DNA of 64,000 nucleotides, taken from the NCBI GenBank assembly GCA_026261815.1, contig JAMPIT010000437.1, forward strand, positions 868,001 through 932,000, in the 5' to 3' direction. Both the position numbers and the translations under genes were made by a program. This DNA is from Monarcha castaneiventris obscurior. Taxonomy: Eukaryota > Chordata > Aves > Passeriformes > Monarchidae. Numbering within the stretch: position 1 is the first letter of the stretch; each line of letters begins with the position of its first letter. The notes beneath the pieces were generated by a model that saw nothing but the letters and a program-made list of their open reading frames with translations, made no database searches and was not told the DNA's origin. Below, one piece after another: positions 31,801-46,300 of this stretch.

Positions 31801-33019
31801 TCAGATTCTTCATATAAAAACTTCACCCATTTCTTCCTGTCATTATTATTCTGGAAGGGAACCCAGCCCATCGCACACCATAAATCCCCAGGGATTTATG
31901 ATTTGAGAAATGGCAGCTTTCTGGAGGATGTGAGTTATGATTTATACATCACTGCAACCTGTTGCTGTGGCTTTTACTGTCTCCTTGGCGTTTTCTCAGA
32001 ACTGAAAGGCATTTAATGTGTCACTTGGATTTGCACTGAATCCTAACTCCTGGACCAAGTTAGAACTCCAGGCTTACCATGCTGCATTTTCCATGTGATT
32101 TTTCTGCTGTGACAGAACAATGAAGTTAATAATTACTCCATTCTGTTTCTTTGGATGAGAAAAAATAACCTGCAGTGCACTCTGTGTGCAGCAAAGTTTA
32201 AGGAAGACTGCCTGGTGCAGGCACAGGGAGGTGTTTTTGTTCAGTCATCACCTCTTGCACTGCTCCATGGTGGTGGCACAAAGCTGGAGGAGCCCCAGGG
32301 CACCCCCAGGACACACACAGCCCCCAAACTGCCCTGCAGCAGCTGCAGCCAACTGGCCACCACCCCTCACCTACCACTGCAGGCTCAGTGGGCAGGGAAA
32401 GCTTCCTCCAGAGGGTGGCTGAGCAGGGGAGGCAGCAGAGCAGGAGGCAGGAGCCAGCTGGGACACCCCAACAAGGGTTTTACCAGGGTGCTCTGGACAC
32501 AGGGGTGGGAACAGCTGCAGACTGGATTGCATTTTTGGCTGCTCCTTTGTTCTAACTTCTGAAAAACAGGCGACTGAACCACTCAGCTGGGATGTGTGTC
32601 CCAGTTAGTGGTTCAGCCCTACATTTCCTGGTTGAAAACAACTGGCCAGAGTGAAGATGCTGCATTCACAAACAACCACTGGCCTGAGTGATTTCAGCTC
32701 ATGTGCTGGGCAAAGTTGGACATGGGCTGAAAACATCTTTATCTGATCTTAGTGTGTCCTCTGAAAGAACATTGGCTTGTGCCAGCAAGGAACACAATGG
32801 CAAAACACAAACTGGCTGACGAAAAAAGGGTATGTTCATTAGCATAAATTGTGAAAGACTTTCTAAAATGTTGTGTTTGTCTAAGATTGATCTAATATAT
32901 GTCTTGATCTGACCATTTCAGTTGACCACAAACACTGGATAAAATGGAGCAAGTTAATTTCAATGTCCTCTTTAGAGCAAAATGAAGGATTTCATCAGAA
33001 TCTTTTATTCTACGTTTTC

Positions 33020-33096
33020 GTAGAATCAGGGAATGGTTAATGTTGGAAAAGACCTTTAAGATCACCAAGTCCAACCATCAGCCCAGCATCACCAGG
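33020..33096 (-). mobile_element. CR1 LINE 3'-end fragment (- orientation)
   Basis: The + strand reads tagaatcagggaatggt, then ttggaaaagacctttaag and atcaccaagtccaacc. This is the reverse complement of a CR1 tail. The body beyond about 33100 is too diverged to delimit. Confidence 0.75.
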
Positions 33097-36000
33097 TATA
33101 AAAAACCTACAGCTCAAGTGGGTACAAGCCAGCCCTAAAGTCACCTTCCCCAGCAGATATCCTGGTCTTACCTGGTCATGTGAGGACTCCCTGTTCTTAA
33201 AAACTTGGAAAAGCAAGGTTGGGACAAAATTCAAAGAAAACTTCTGATAAATCCAAGCCACACCCAGGTGCAGGGATCCCCCAACATGTCCCAGCAGTTC
33301 CTGTGAGGGGCAGGGAGCTCCACACCCTCCAGACTCACTGCTGGGAATGCCAGTGGGGCCCTGGGATCTCGGTGCCAGACGGGCACTGTGCTCCTGCTGG
33401 GGCTGCCTCACTCCCACTCATTTTGCAGACAACCAGCCAGGTCATCTTCTCCTTCCTTTTCCAGGTGATTCTGGCATCAGCTTCTCTGATTCCATACCTC
33501 TGTGGAGATGTTCCCTCCTTTTGCAGTCCATCTACCCGAGGGAGAACATGAAAGGGATCCTTGTCCTTGCTTTTCCTAAAGCTTATATATTCCTTTTTAA
33601 ATGAACCCTCTGTGCTGGGAAAAATACACTTTTAAAGTTACCATGGCAAATCACTTAATTCAAAAAAGCTTTGCAAGCCTTGAAGAGCCTTGAAGATATT
33701 ACCAAGTTTTACCTGACCAGAAATAAAGTTCTCAAAAGCAATAAAAATGGACAATTTCATGCCCAAATTAAAAGAGTATCTTATTTGTAAGAACAGAGCA
33801 GCTTTAGGAGGAAGATACGACTGAACCACGCAGTCCTTAGAGAAAAGGTGTGTGAAGAACAGCAGCTCCAAAGTGGTGCTGCAGTTCCCTCTTGTGACAG
33901 CCAGAGCAAATTCCTGCTTGCAGGGAAGCCTTAAAGCCCATCTGGGCAGGGACTCCTTCCACAGACCGGGGTGCTCCAAGCCCCCTCCAGCCCCTGAGCA
34001 CTGCAGGGAGGGTCTCTGACTGCCAGACCACGGCACCACAGAGCCAGCAGTGCAGGCTGGCTCCGGCACACCCCGGCTCATCCCGGACACTGCGCCGGGC
34101 TCAGGCTGTGCCCCCGGCACCGCCCCGGGCACTTGGGCACGCAGGGCTCGGGGGCTTGGTCGCTGCCCGGCTTGGGGGGAATTGCTGGGATCTCAGCAGG
34201 TCACACAGCTCCTCCAGGAGCTGAGTGAGGAGTGGGAATCTCTCCTGGAAGCTCCGCTGCTCCCGGCAGGGCTGGCTGCCAGCAGATGGCAATCCCTGCC
34301 CGCAGTGCAGGGCAGCCGGGCCAGCCAATGTCTCAGGGTTGGAGAAAAAGTCTTGTGAACGATTAAGAAAAATGAAAAATAATGAAGTATTTCTAGAACG
34401 AATTGCATTACATAATGTTTACATAGGAGGAAGATCCTTTTGTGTTGGATTTCTGGATGCAAACCCCTCCTCTGGGGATACAGAACCTACAGACAGAAAA
34501 TAGTGAGGCAGCTCTCCCTTTTCCCTCAGCCACCTCAATGACACCTCACAGCCACAGACTCCGGGAAATAACACAGAATAATCACCACATTGATGAGAGA
34601 AGAGCCGTACTGGGAAGGGAGCTCCTTCTGCAGCAGCCCTGCCCTGGAAAACATTCCCATGATCCACGTTTCTGTTACTGCATCTCTCAACCCCCTTCCC
34701 TTGTTTTTAGGGAGCAAGGAATAATGCCTGAACTCACCTATCTTCCCTCAAAAATCAGCGTGTTTTGCAATGCACCTCAAATGACAAAGAAGGTTACAAC
34801 TGAAATTTCCCCAAATTGGTGTTATATTTTGAAGGCAAATGAGTTTATAAAATCCTCATTCAAAAGATAAAAGGCCAATGGTCCTTTTTCCAAGCCCTTC
34901 CCTGCACACAGAAATTCACCACTTAAATTACTCCACTTTTAAGTCTGCAAAAATGCAGAAATTCTTAGTTCAGTAAAAGGCTTTCCTCAGAGTCAGTTTA
35001 TTCTTGGTTCATTTAAATTAATCTGAAATAATCTATCTTTAAACCTCATCAAGAGCATGTTATCTTTTGTAAGGGCTTAAGAGCTTTAAGATCATGCTGC
35101 CAGTAAAAGGACAGGCAAAAAAGCCTGAAGGCTAGGGGAAAAAAGATAGTTTTGAAGATTTTTATAGGGGTATAATCTCTAAAAATGGTCTTTTGGTAAG
35201 TTATCTTGAAGTTCGAATTTAAAGCAAAAATGGAGGAAAAGCACCCTCCCAGGGGTGTAATAATCTCTGCTGGATCATCTTATCAGCAGATAGCAAGAAC
35301 TTCATGCTTTCTAAATGTGTGTCAGAATTTTTCATGCATTTTTACCTGGGCATCAGCCTTTGCTACTTCAGCAGGTGAACTGCCATCGAGTTTTCTAGGC
35401 TACAAAAATCACCAAAAATACTGAAGTCAAAATACTGCACGTTACATGAACAGTTACCATCATCAACAACCAGCAGCAATAGTTTAAAATATACAAAAAC
35501 CCCAAAAGAAGCACAAAAATCACTTATTCTCCTCTCTAGAGAAACTGATGCTGCTGGTAACTGACACAAATATATCAGTGAATATTAGTATTATCATTAT
35601 CTGATACATTCCTTCATGCAAATTGAATATTCTAAAACCACAAGGCTTATTTTTGTATGAGCAGACACATGGGATGGAAATTGAAGCAACAGTTTAATTT
35701 CCAAACAGCTTGGGATTTTTCAGACATTCCCTAAGTGCCTTTTTTCCCTCGGGAGTTATTTCTGAACAAGCAACATGAAGTTTAAATGCTGTCAAATGCC
35801 AAAGGATGTTTTCTTCTAAACAAATGCTAATTAAATTAGTAGCAAGGGTAATTACACTGACCTTAAATTCTGGATGTATTAAGCCACATTCAAATGAGGA
35901 CAATTAATATTCAGTGTCATGTCTTTCTGCACTGATATATTAACATATAATTTTTAATGGTGTACAGTTATTAAATTAAGGATCTATAATGTACTGACCA

Positions 36001-36335
36001 TGTCCTTGATCTGTGTTTGTGCAGCTCCTTGAGCAATTGACTGTGACACTCCCAGTGCTGGGTGCCCTCATCCCACAGGTGACACAGGACAGGTCTGCAG
36101 GTCAGTGCAGGATTTGGTGCCATGGCTCTGTCCTTCTGAAATAAGCTCAGGTGAGTTAAAACTGATGCCAGAGAATTTCATTTAAAACAGTGTCCTTCAC
36201 ACAGCTTAAAGGAACCTTTGTGTCATCCCTTCCAGGAGTTATGAACTGCCACAAGGATGCCACCTTTGTCCTTCCAACACCTCCACAGCAGCAGGACTTG
36301 GGAAAGGACACCAGGAACCTGGGAAAGAACATCAG

Positions 36336-36425
36336 GAGCTGGAGGGACAGGACAAGGGGGAATGGCTTCCCACTGCCTGAGGCAGGGTTAGATGGGATAT
36401 TGGGAAGGAATTGTTTCCTGTTCTC
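36336..36425 (+). mobile_element. CR1 LINE fragment (+ orientation)
   Basis: The sequence ggacaaggggg, aatggcttcccactgcc, gggttagatgggatattgg and gaaggaattgtttcctg matches the segment that usually lies 150-250 bp before the CR1 3' terminus. It is truncated at both ends and inactive. Confidence 0.75.
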
Positions 36426-39400
36426 CTTGGAAGAAGAACAAGGGCAGCACAAACATCAACATTCAGATTTAGCCAAATCATGTCACAACCTCCAACGCGC
36501 CACCACTCATGGCAACGAGAGCATTTAAAAACCTACTGAAAACAGAGTAAAACAGTCTTAAAAGGCCATCCTTTAGCCTTTGTCCTGTGCCTGACAACTG
36601 TCCCCTGGCAGCTGGAGGGGTGGGGGGTTGTGACACCGGCTCCTCCCAAAGCAGCCCCGTGCCCTCATGTGAAAACAATGCCCAGCCTCTGTGGCGGGGC
36701 TGCATTTTGGGCAGCAGCAGCTGAGCAGAGCTGGCCCCTTCCCTCATTGTCAGGGCACCTGCGGCTCAGCTGGGGACTGATGACTGACAATGTGTCGAGT
36801 TCCAGGTTTGTTGATGCACAGTCTATTTTCAGTTGATTTATTTTTAATTTGCCTTCTGTACTACACTTACTGCTGCGAGATCCCTGGGCTGCACCTCCCA
36901 CTGCAGGGCTCACCCCTGTCCCACTGCACCTCGCCCCCAGTCACTCCAGGAGCATGAAGTTATGCATGTGTTATATACCATATTATATTTTGGGGTACAT
37001 AGGAGTCACTAAGATCACAGCTTTGGCCCCTCTGTGCTCTGACCTGGGCTCTGACACTGGAATGATGACATAAAAAAACCCCACATTTCACCCATTTCAA
37101 AGTATTATCCTCTAGCCTCCCCAAAGTAGTTAATATGCTTTAAAATGTCAATAAATTAATTTTCTCCTACTAAAATTAAAAGTTTTGGATGGTTCTCTCC
37201 AGACTGGTCAATAATACTGACAGAAGGAGCTATTTTTGGAGCTCTTCACTGACTTCAGTGAACATTACAGGAGAGCCTGGGCCTTGAACCACAACGATTT
37301 CTATTCACTCTGAAAATCATCGATTTCCTCACTTTTCTGACTGTGAGGAAGAGTTCTCCCCATCCATCCAGGTATATCCACCAAGCTCCTCCCAACATTA
37401 TCTCACCACAGCAATATCCACCCACAGCACAACACTCAGTCCCATTCCTAAAATGACAGCTCCCAAACACAGGGAAGCCAATGATCCCATCATTTAAACA
37501 GCCTCATCTTTAAAGGCTGCACCTGGAAATGCATTTTAAAATTTAGCATGAGATAATATTAACAAATTCCCAGTATTGCACTTATCCCTTATTTAAAAGG
37601 CTTAAGATATATCCCTTTCTCCTTGTATAAACCAATTCAAGTTATATAATGTATGTGGATTTACTTTGCCCCAGATCCAGCTGGCAATATATTGCTAAGC
37701 CAAGGCTGTACAACTGCAATTTGGCAGAAAACAGGTCAGGATTTTATTACACATCAAAACTCTCAAACTGTTCTGAATGTTTCAAATTAAAAAGGAAAAT
37801 AGAAAATAACCCTTGTGTCAGAATGATCCTATTCCATTACCTTGCTCATAAATTTATACTGGGGACACATTTTGTTAGTTCTTTTGCTGCTTTTCCACAT
37901 CTGTACGTGCAGTTTGTTGAGACAAATCCTGGGACAAAGCGAGGAGGGAGTGCATGGATACAGGAGGAGGGGTCACCTGGCGACTCCTGCCGTGCCCAGC
38001 CATGGGAAGGGCTCAGTTCAGATCCTACAGGGAAAAGGCAGCTTCAGGTGAAGAAGGAGCAGGAAGACAAAGAATGATGAGGGAAAAACCTTACAGGGGG
38101 TGGGCTGAAGGTTTGGTGATCCTGGCAGGACACTGGGCTGTGACCCAGGCCACGGGAGGCACGCTGGGCTGTGACCCAGGCAGACGTGTGGCTCCCCCAG
38201 CTCATTAACAACGAGCTCATCTCTGAGCAAAGATCTCCCTGCCAGCAACCCGAGGGACATCGCTGCCTTTTCAGTGCCATGTCCTTTGAACCAAAGCATG
38301 TGGAATGTCAGACTGCTCGTTCCCCTGCAGCTCCAGGGCAGCCCTCGATAACCCAGTAAATCCATGAATTTCCAGCCTTGTCCTTCCCTGGCACACGGGG
38401 TCAGTGCTGCCTGTGAGCTGTGGTCGTGGCTGCTTTGGGCAGATTCACTTTGCCTTGTGCCACCCCACTGCTCAGCCACTTCCTGGCCTGCCTTAATCCT
38501 CTCAACATTATATTTTTAGCATAATTACAGCTGTTCATTAATTTGCTGCTAACAGATCATTCCAAGTTCATTGAAGGAGATACCAGAACTACAAAGAGCC
38601 TCTTTGACTCTCCACTGCCAATTTTAACAAATATCAAGGAGTCTCTAACAACTGAAATCAAGCTGCATATTGGCTCTTTGGGGAAAAATATCTTGATAAC
38701 AACATAGACCTTAAACTAATTACAGATCTTAAATGATGGGACTGTCTTCCACCAAACAAGACATCCCAATATAAGCATGTCCCAATACAAGCTCCTACTG
38801 TCTCTGAACTTTCCTTACTCCACCCTTCTACCTGTGTGATGTCACACAGTGTTGTGTGCCTCAATTTCATAAACAGCAGCTGCTCCAGGAAAACAAAACA
38901 CAGATCATTTCCTTCCTTATTAAATCTCCTTCCCAACTTGTCTTCTGGATTTTTAAACAGCCTATTACTGAATGATCCCTCTACACATTTTGATATTGAC
39001 ACATCCTGAGCCTGAGAATGCTCCCATGCCACATCTGCACATTGATTTTTTAAGGAGAAAAACAGGGCCTTTATTTTTTTCATCGATACATTGCAAAGCT
39101 GATCATCTAATCTTAAAGATGAATGCAAGCATATAAAGCCTGGAATGCTGTCATGCGTGGCTCAGAGGCAGTGGGATGTGTTATGGATGGTACCCCAGGG
39201 GTGGGTACACAGGGTTTTGGGAACAGGGCTGGGAGGGGACAGAGGCAGGCACACGAAGCAGCTGGAGGAGCAGCCCCTGGAGAGGGTCTGCAGGGGAAGG
39301 GCAGGATGGAGTGGTGAGCATGAACTGCTGGCCACTCACTTTGCTCTGGTTAACAGAGTGCTTTCCTCCAAGGACACAGTGATATCCCCGATCCCCATCA

Positions 39401-41477
39401 CTCACTGGTGTTTTTAGGGCAAGGGAGGTATTTTTTAGCCTGAAGTGAGGCAGAGCTCCCCAGGGAGAAGAGGAAGTTGGCAGCACCTCTGTCTGTGCAG
39501 CTGCACAACCCCCACCTGAGGCTGCCCACCCAGCCCATATTTTGGGCAGCATCCCAACGTAATTCCAGGTACTGCCATGGCTCCTTGGCTTCAGAGAAGA
39601 GCATTTACAACCCCCCCTGCCATTAAAATGCTTGGAAGAGTAAGGGTGGCTCAAGCCTGTCTAAACAGTTGTCATTTATTAACTTATGTTTTATGGCACC
39701 AGCTCTACTGCTGCAAGGAATTAGTCATTTATTTAGTTCTGACATTTCCTCTCCTGTCATTAAATCCAGTCTTCTGTATAATACAGAGAAAATAAAACAA
39801 TTCCCCCATAGCTACTCAGACTTTATGTATAACAATTCACTGAACAAGATGATGATTGTGTGGGCTGAAATCTCACAGAACTGCAGTGGGACTCAGGATC
39901 ATTTCCAGATAACTTTAAAAATCCTATTAAAATTCATCCATATTCATTATTCGTGTCTCCTGACATGTGACAACTCATTGCACACAAATCAATGAATTTT
40001 CATTGCCACAGAGGCATTTCCCCAGCACATCCTTGCACACAGGGCTTGATCCCTTCTCCCCCCCTGCTGGGTACAGATTGCTGCCACACACAATGAGCTG
40101 TCAACAATCTCAGTACACACAAGGCAGACTTGCACATTCTTGGGGTTTTGTGACCCACTAAAACACACTTTTCTGCAGAATCCCCCCTTTCCTGCTGGCA
40201 CAGGGAAAGGTGCTGGGCATTCCCAGTGCGAGGTGTGAGCCACCACTTGCTGGACAAGTTCAGCTAAGGACGAGGAGCAGGAATCCATGGGCTGTCCTTA
40301 AGGGATGGCTTTATTGCTGCCTCACAGAACTAACTGCTCCACATCCAGGAAACATTCTCTCTTCAGTTTGCTTCCCTCCATGGAGGGAAGCCAGGACTGC
40401 TGGAGGTGAGAGTGCCTGCTGGGAGCTGGGGCAGGGCAGCTCAGCTCCCTCAGGGATGTGCCCTGGACACTGAAATCACTGACTCCAGAGATCCCAGCTC
40501 TTGAGGGGACTCATCAGCCACAGACAGCCTCAGCTCCTACTTTGAATTACAGAAATAAAACCACGAACATTTTTCTCTGCTGCCATATCTCAAGATTAAA
40601 CACATTGCAATTCAATAAAGCAAATACTGAGGAAATAAATTCTTTTCTCTGAACACAAGTGTAAGGAACTAAGGATGACAACAAAGCTGTTGATCATCTA
40701 ACAATACTAAGGCAGGACCACGTGTACATTCAGCAAAATAATTAGCTCAAGATGCAGGAATGCTAAACAAAGTCAGGCTTCACTGCATTGATCCATCAGA
40801 GCTCTTGCCTTCAAACTGGACCTGGCACAATGCAATCCTGTCACAGTGGGAACAATTAATCATGGGAAGTCAGATGACAGAGACTTTTCTATCCCTATCC
40901 AACAGTTCACAGATTTAAATACATATGACTAATGAGATATTTTCCATCATATTTTTCCACCTCCTCAATTTCTGTCATTTCCAGGTACAGTCCTCTTGCA
41001 TTTGTTCTATAGAGAAGGAAGAGATCTGCTGTACCTGCTGATTTTCTTGGCATATATCCTCCATGTTCAGAGCAGGGGCTGTGGGAGAGGGGCTTTTGAG
41101 AGTTACCCTTTGTTTTCAAATGCAGATCCACTCACGTTTGTCCCACTGAATTTTAATTTGAAGTGTAATATTCTGCATATGCCACTCTGATTCTTTGTTC
41201 TAGTTTCCCGAAAGCAAAAGGATTTGACAAGGGGCCAAAAGAGGCAGAAACGTCTGAGCGAGTTCCAGCTGCACCTCGAGAGCTCCTGCTTTGCTTTAGG
41301 AAGCTCCTGGTCTCCATGGTTACAGAGGAGTTGAAAAATAATGATCAAATGTTACCTTAAATGCTCTCACCCAGCAGGAAAAAATAACCCTGCTCAGGAT
41401 GCCCCGTGCTGACAGCCCACTGGAGCACGACCCCACATCCTGCCCTGGGGGCTGGCTCCAGACCTGGGCAGGAGGGG

Positions 41478-41931
41478 CTGCTGGCCATTCCCCTTGCTCC
41501 TGCTGGCCATTCCCCTTGCTCTGCTGGCCATTCCCCTTGCTCCTGCTGGCCATTCCCTTCGCTCCTGCTGGCCATTCCCCTCGCTCCTGCTGGCCATTCC
41601 CCTCGCTCCTGCTGGCCATTCCCCTTGCTCTGCTGGCCATTCCCCTCGCTCTGCTGGCCATTCCCCTCGCTCCTGCTGGCCATTCCCCTTGCTCTGCTGG
41701 CCATTCTCCTTGCTCTGCTGGCCATTCCCCTCGCTCCTGCTGGCCATTCTCCTGCTGGCCATTCTCCTGCTGGCCATTCCCCTTGCTCCTGCTGGCCATT
41801 CTCCTGCTGGCCATTCCGCTGCTGGCCATTCCCCTCACTCCTGCTGGCCATTCTCCTGCTGGGCATTCCGCTGCTGGCCATTCCCCTCACTCCTGCTGGC
41901 CATTCTCCTGCTGGGCATTCCCCTTGCTCCA
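41478..41931. repeat. 21/22-bp minisatellite with 15-bp variants, about 23 units
   Basis: The unit is ctggccattccccttgctc plus tg, in 22-bp and 21-bp forms. A shorter 15-bp variant, ctggccattctcctg, dominates toward the right end. About 23 ctgg(c/g)cattc cores are countable. The mixture of 21- and 22-bp units shifts frame repeatedly, and overlapping ORFs of about 130-230 codons on both strands are by-products of the array, not genes. Confidence 0.92.
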
Positions 41932-43282
41932 GGCACACCCAGCCAGGAGCTGCCCAGCAGCCCAGGCCCAGCCCCACGGGCCAGCCCAGACAAGGCCTCC
42001 CTCAACCACGGGCAAAAAGTGCCATCAGCTGGGGCAGCAGGGGGAAAGCTGCAGTCCCACCCCGTGTCAGACCCAGCCCTGGAGGCTGAGAGCTGCTCCT
42101 TAGGCTGAGCACACAGAAGGGAAAGACGACTGGAGAGCAAAGCCACCCCGCAGCTCCTCCAACACAGATGGCATTTGTTTCATTTATAAAAGGGCAAAGA
42201 ACAAAGTCTCTGATTCACACTAAAAAAATCCCAAAGAACCAAATTCCAAAACCCAGACCAAATCCCCAAACATTTCACAGAGCCCAATTCCCCCCACGCT
42301 GCTCTCCTGGCTGTCCTGGAGCAGCAGGAGCTGTGATGGAGCCAGGGAAGGGAGGGACACCCACGGTGGGAAGGGCTGACCCTGCACCCCTGGTTCAACC
42401 CCTCTGGCTCCTCCTGCCCACACCCGGGGGGAGGATGAGCAAGGGACGAGTGTCCCTAGGATGGAGGGGCACTGACTGCACGTGTGCCACCAAGGAGAGC
42501 TCACTCACCTCTGGCTCCTAAAGATGCTGACTGCTTCAGCAGATGGTTTCTGTTTTCCTACTATCCCTGCTGATCAACAAGTGTAGTGAGTCTTGACAAC
42601 ATAATAAATTCACCAGTGAGAAGTGACATGCACCAGTGACATATGCCAGGGCTGCCACAGGGAGAGGCCATGAGGGCAGCCCAGTGACAAAAAAAAATAA
42701 ACCATTTTTTGTCTACAGCGCAGAATAGCAAAAAAAAAGGGGGGAGCCACACATGAGAGATGGAGGAGAAAAATTCCCAACAAATTCTGACCCCAGAGAA
42801 TATGCCTTCAATAAGTCTTACAAACCTGACACCCCTAAGCATCTCCAGATAGGTTTATTAAACACACTGAAGTTTAACCTGTCCCCTGGAAACCAAAGGA
42901 CCCACTTCAGTCTGGAGGAGCTGAGTGTTACTCAGACACTGACAGGCAAGTACAATTCCCAAAGAGCAGGAGGCACCAGGGTGACACCTCAGCTGTGACA
43001 AATCTGTTCTGCAGACACTCAGGGTCCCTGCCAGCACTGGCAGCAGAAACATGACAGTGACAGAACCCGGGTGTGCAAGTTCAGAGCTGGATCCACCCTC
43101 AATGTCTGAGTGATTAATTAAACTTTACGAGTGTCTGTCTAGCAGCTATTTAGTTATTATGCCCAGCTCCATACTGGTGTTTGTGTGGCTCAGGGGGCCA
43201 AGTTAAACCCAAGGGGTTTCTGTCCAATCCTTCCCTGCTGCTACTGCCACCCCTTGGTCCCCTCCTGCTGCCTCTGAGGCCC

Positions 43283-43313
43283 CCAGGTGTGCCCAGGTGT
43301 GCCCAGGTGTGCC
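43283..43313 (+). repeat. Triple 10-bp repeat gcccaggtgt
   Basis: Three head-to-tail copies, each holding a CAGGTG E-box word. The array is short and no gene is adjacent, so a regulatory role is only a possibility. Confidence 0.7.
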
Positions 43314-46300
43314 AGCCCCAGCATTCAGCAGAGAGGCTGCAGTTGCTGAATGGATACATGGTCTGGAGAGATTCCCAGCTTTTGCCAAACAAAGCTTTGT
43401 GTGGCAGCTCAGGAGCTGCCTGGATAGAAAAGCCTTTGGCAGGAGGGTCAGATCCATGTCAGATGGGCAGCCCTGGGCTCCCTCAGCCCCTGAGCTTCTC
43501 CATCATACTCTGGATTGGTCTTGGCAAGGTCTCCAGTGATCTCTGTTCCTTTTTTCTTCTTTATTTCTTTAGGCTTAAGGAAAAAGCTGCTGCCAATGCA
43601 TTCAGCAAAGCCCTGTCAGCCAGTCTGCCTTGCTGTGGAATATTAGCAAACAAGCACTTATGGTAACACAGCCAAGTTTAACAAGATCTCCACTTATTAT
43701 CCTGTCATTTTTGGTGGGAGAATATGGCACTGCTGTCACATCCATCTGTTCAATGCACAGCCCATGCATAGAAATCACCTCGTCTCACACATGGGGAAAG
43801 ACTGGGGAGAAATCTGAAGGTAAGAGTGAAAGATGAATTAAAGATCTGTTAATAAATAGCGAGAACTCAATTAAGATAATTTACTGTCTGAGAGCAGCCA
43901 GGGTTTGTTCTGGTGTGGAGAGGGTGAAACTTCTGTCTCTCTGGCCCAACAAACAGGATTTGTTGCAGCCTGCACAGATCAATGTCATCCACAGCTTGGA
44001 TCACCACAAAGTGATACAGACAGGAGGCACAAGAGCATTGCTAGGAAAAGCCATGGAAGGAAAGGCCCTAAGAAGACATCAATTTAAACATATTTTTTTC
44101 AAAAAGCAACAAATTAACCTGAACACTTGCCACAAAAAACACTGCTGGTGTAGTTGGAGTTACTTCCTTGGAAGAAGTGGAAAGGGAATGAAAAAACTAA
44201 CAAATGCTAGAGAAGCTTCATGGGACAAATATATATCCCTAACAATATTCCATTATTGTTTCTCCTTTAACATCTAAGAGGTTGAAGGAAAGTTGGTGGG
44301 CAAGAGAACAGCTGGTGGAATGATTTCCTCAACAAAAGCAGGAGGCTGCCATTGGATTCTGCTGGGGGAGAAAACTGAGCTCTAAGGGGTTGGGTATCAT
44401 ATTCCACTTCTCACAAATCAATCAATAGTGGTTTGACTAGCTCTAAAACCATTCCAATAAAAAAATGAATATAAATCCATTCAGCAACTGCAGCCTCTGG
44501 ACTGTTGAGCCTGGGAAGGCTTTGGTGGATCATCACCCCAGGACTGCCATCACTCCCCACAATTCTTTCACTTGATAACAAGTTAAAATATATGGGATGT
44601 GTATGACCAGCAACTCAGAATTTTGGTCTAATTTAGATTATTATATGCCTCAGACAAAATACATGGAGTTACTCCTGGTTTAAAGCTTCCCATCAGAGCA
44701 GCACTGGGCCTTGCTGTGTGAATTCCTCCTGCTGAGCTTTCAGCATCTCCATTATGTGCAGCAGGAGGTGCTGCCAAAACCATCCCAGAGAGACGAACCA
44801 TTTCCTCCAGCTCTGGACTGAATCCCTCTGCACCATTCCCAGCACAGACCTACAGCAGAACAGGGCCTGCTGGCCTGATGATGGATGAGCCTGAGTTACT
44901 GGCTAAAGAAACACCTCCTCTGAGTCAAAACAAGGACTTTTCTGCAAGGAAATCAAAGGGACAATTCCTGTACACGTGTGCATCAGCCCTTTTCCCTCAC
45001 TCCTGTTGTCAGTCCAGCAGCATTCCTGCTGCAAGGCTGGCTCAGCTCTGTGCCTGGAACAGAGGCCAGAAGAGCTGCTGAGGATTTATCTTTCCAATTA
45101 AAAACTATATTGATTGGTAAATCCTGGTTTCTCTCATGAAAGCACATATTGGCTTCAGGAAATGCTGAAAGATTAAATCCTCAGCAGTTTTCTCTCTCAG
45201 CTTGGATGGGGTTGGATACCACTGCAACCAGGGCCTCATAGTTTCCAAACCTGACACATGCTTTAAGCCAAACTTCCACCTCTGGTGCCTTTGGAACAGT
45301 TTTACATGGACCAAGTCTGGACAAGCAGACAAGAAACAGACCCCACCCACTGCACCATTTACACTGGATGCACACTGTCTAAAGCACCAAAATTTAGCAC
45401 TCAGTTGTGTTCCCTCATCCTGCTGAACTCTGCACTGCAAGATGATCCTCTTGGACACAGCTGAATTGTCATGTTACTGAAAAAATGTTACCAGCACTGG
45501 AAATAAGAAAGTCAAATTAACACGACTTGCAGCACTCTGCAACTCTCCATATTCTCTTCTCTGAGCAGTGCTCATTTGCAGAACTCCACTGAATGTAAAA
45601 GTATCACTTCAGACAAACACATCTTTAACTGAAATGAGATTGTGACTATAAATGTTTAAGACGTGAAACACTAAATTAAAGAATCCACTTTAAAGAGCTT
45701 GTAAGTTAAATGAGTACTTGAAAACTCAGCACGAATTAATCATCTGCTTCCAGACATCTGTTTCACTTAAAAATGTGCTTCCTTAAGTCTATTACTCCTC
45801 AAAATGGGATCACATCAATGCTGTGTGAGTGCACTGGAGAGCTGAAGCCTCTCCCCAGCTGCACTTTAATTACCCACCCAAGCCATGCCACTGCAGCAGG
45901 GCTGGAGCAGAGCAGCAGCACTCGGGGGAGCTGCTGCCATCCCAAGGCCTTGGAGCGCCTCTGACTCGGAGCCCAGCCCAGTGCTGCTCCTAATGGGGAC
46001 GCTGCAAATCCCACACGGTGCTGCAGCAATGTCTGATCCCAGCTCGGGGCTCCTCTGGGAATCGTCTGCTCCTCGTGCCACTGCACAGAGCAGTGGGTGC
46101 AGCGAGGTGGCTCCTCAAGGAAGGTCACAGCCATCCCTCACAGCTACAGGGCTGTCCCACACCTAAGTTTTGGGCTGTCAGACACCAAAGTTCCCACCCC
46201 TGGTGTCACTTTGTGAATGGCTGCATTCCCTGTGTGCTGGGATTAGATCAGAGAACAGTGGAGTTTGGAAAAGACCTCACTGGTTTGAATATAAAGGAAC

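Larger units (their letters stand above)
28811..41477. other. Intergenic region between STRIT1 and the 41.5-kb minisatellite
   Basis: About 12.7 kb of mostly AT-rich, GC-patchy DNA. It contains two CR1 fragments (33020-33096 and 36336-36425) and a small local duplication of gggctgtgacccaggc near 38130-38180. The many short ORFs have no domain, codon bias or splice context I can recognise. Distal enhancers or lncRNA exons could be present but are not visible by reading. Confidence 0.6.

Noticed and set aside
41320..42108. Several ORFs of 127-234 codons on both strands
   Set aside because: They are generated by the 21/22-bp minisatellite and switch repeat frames.
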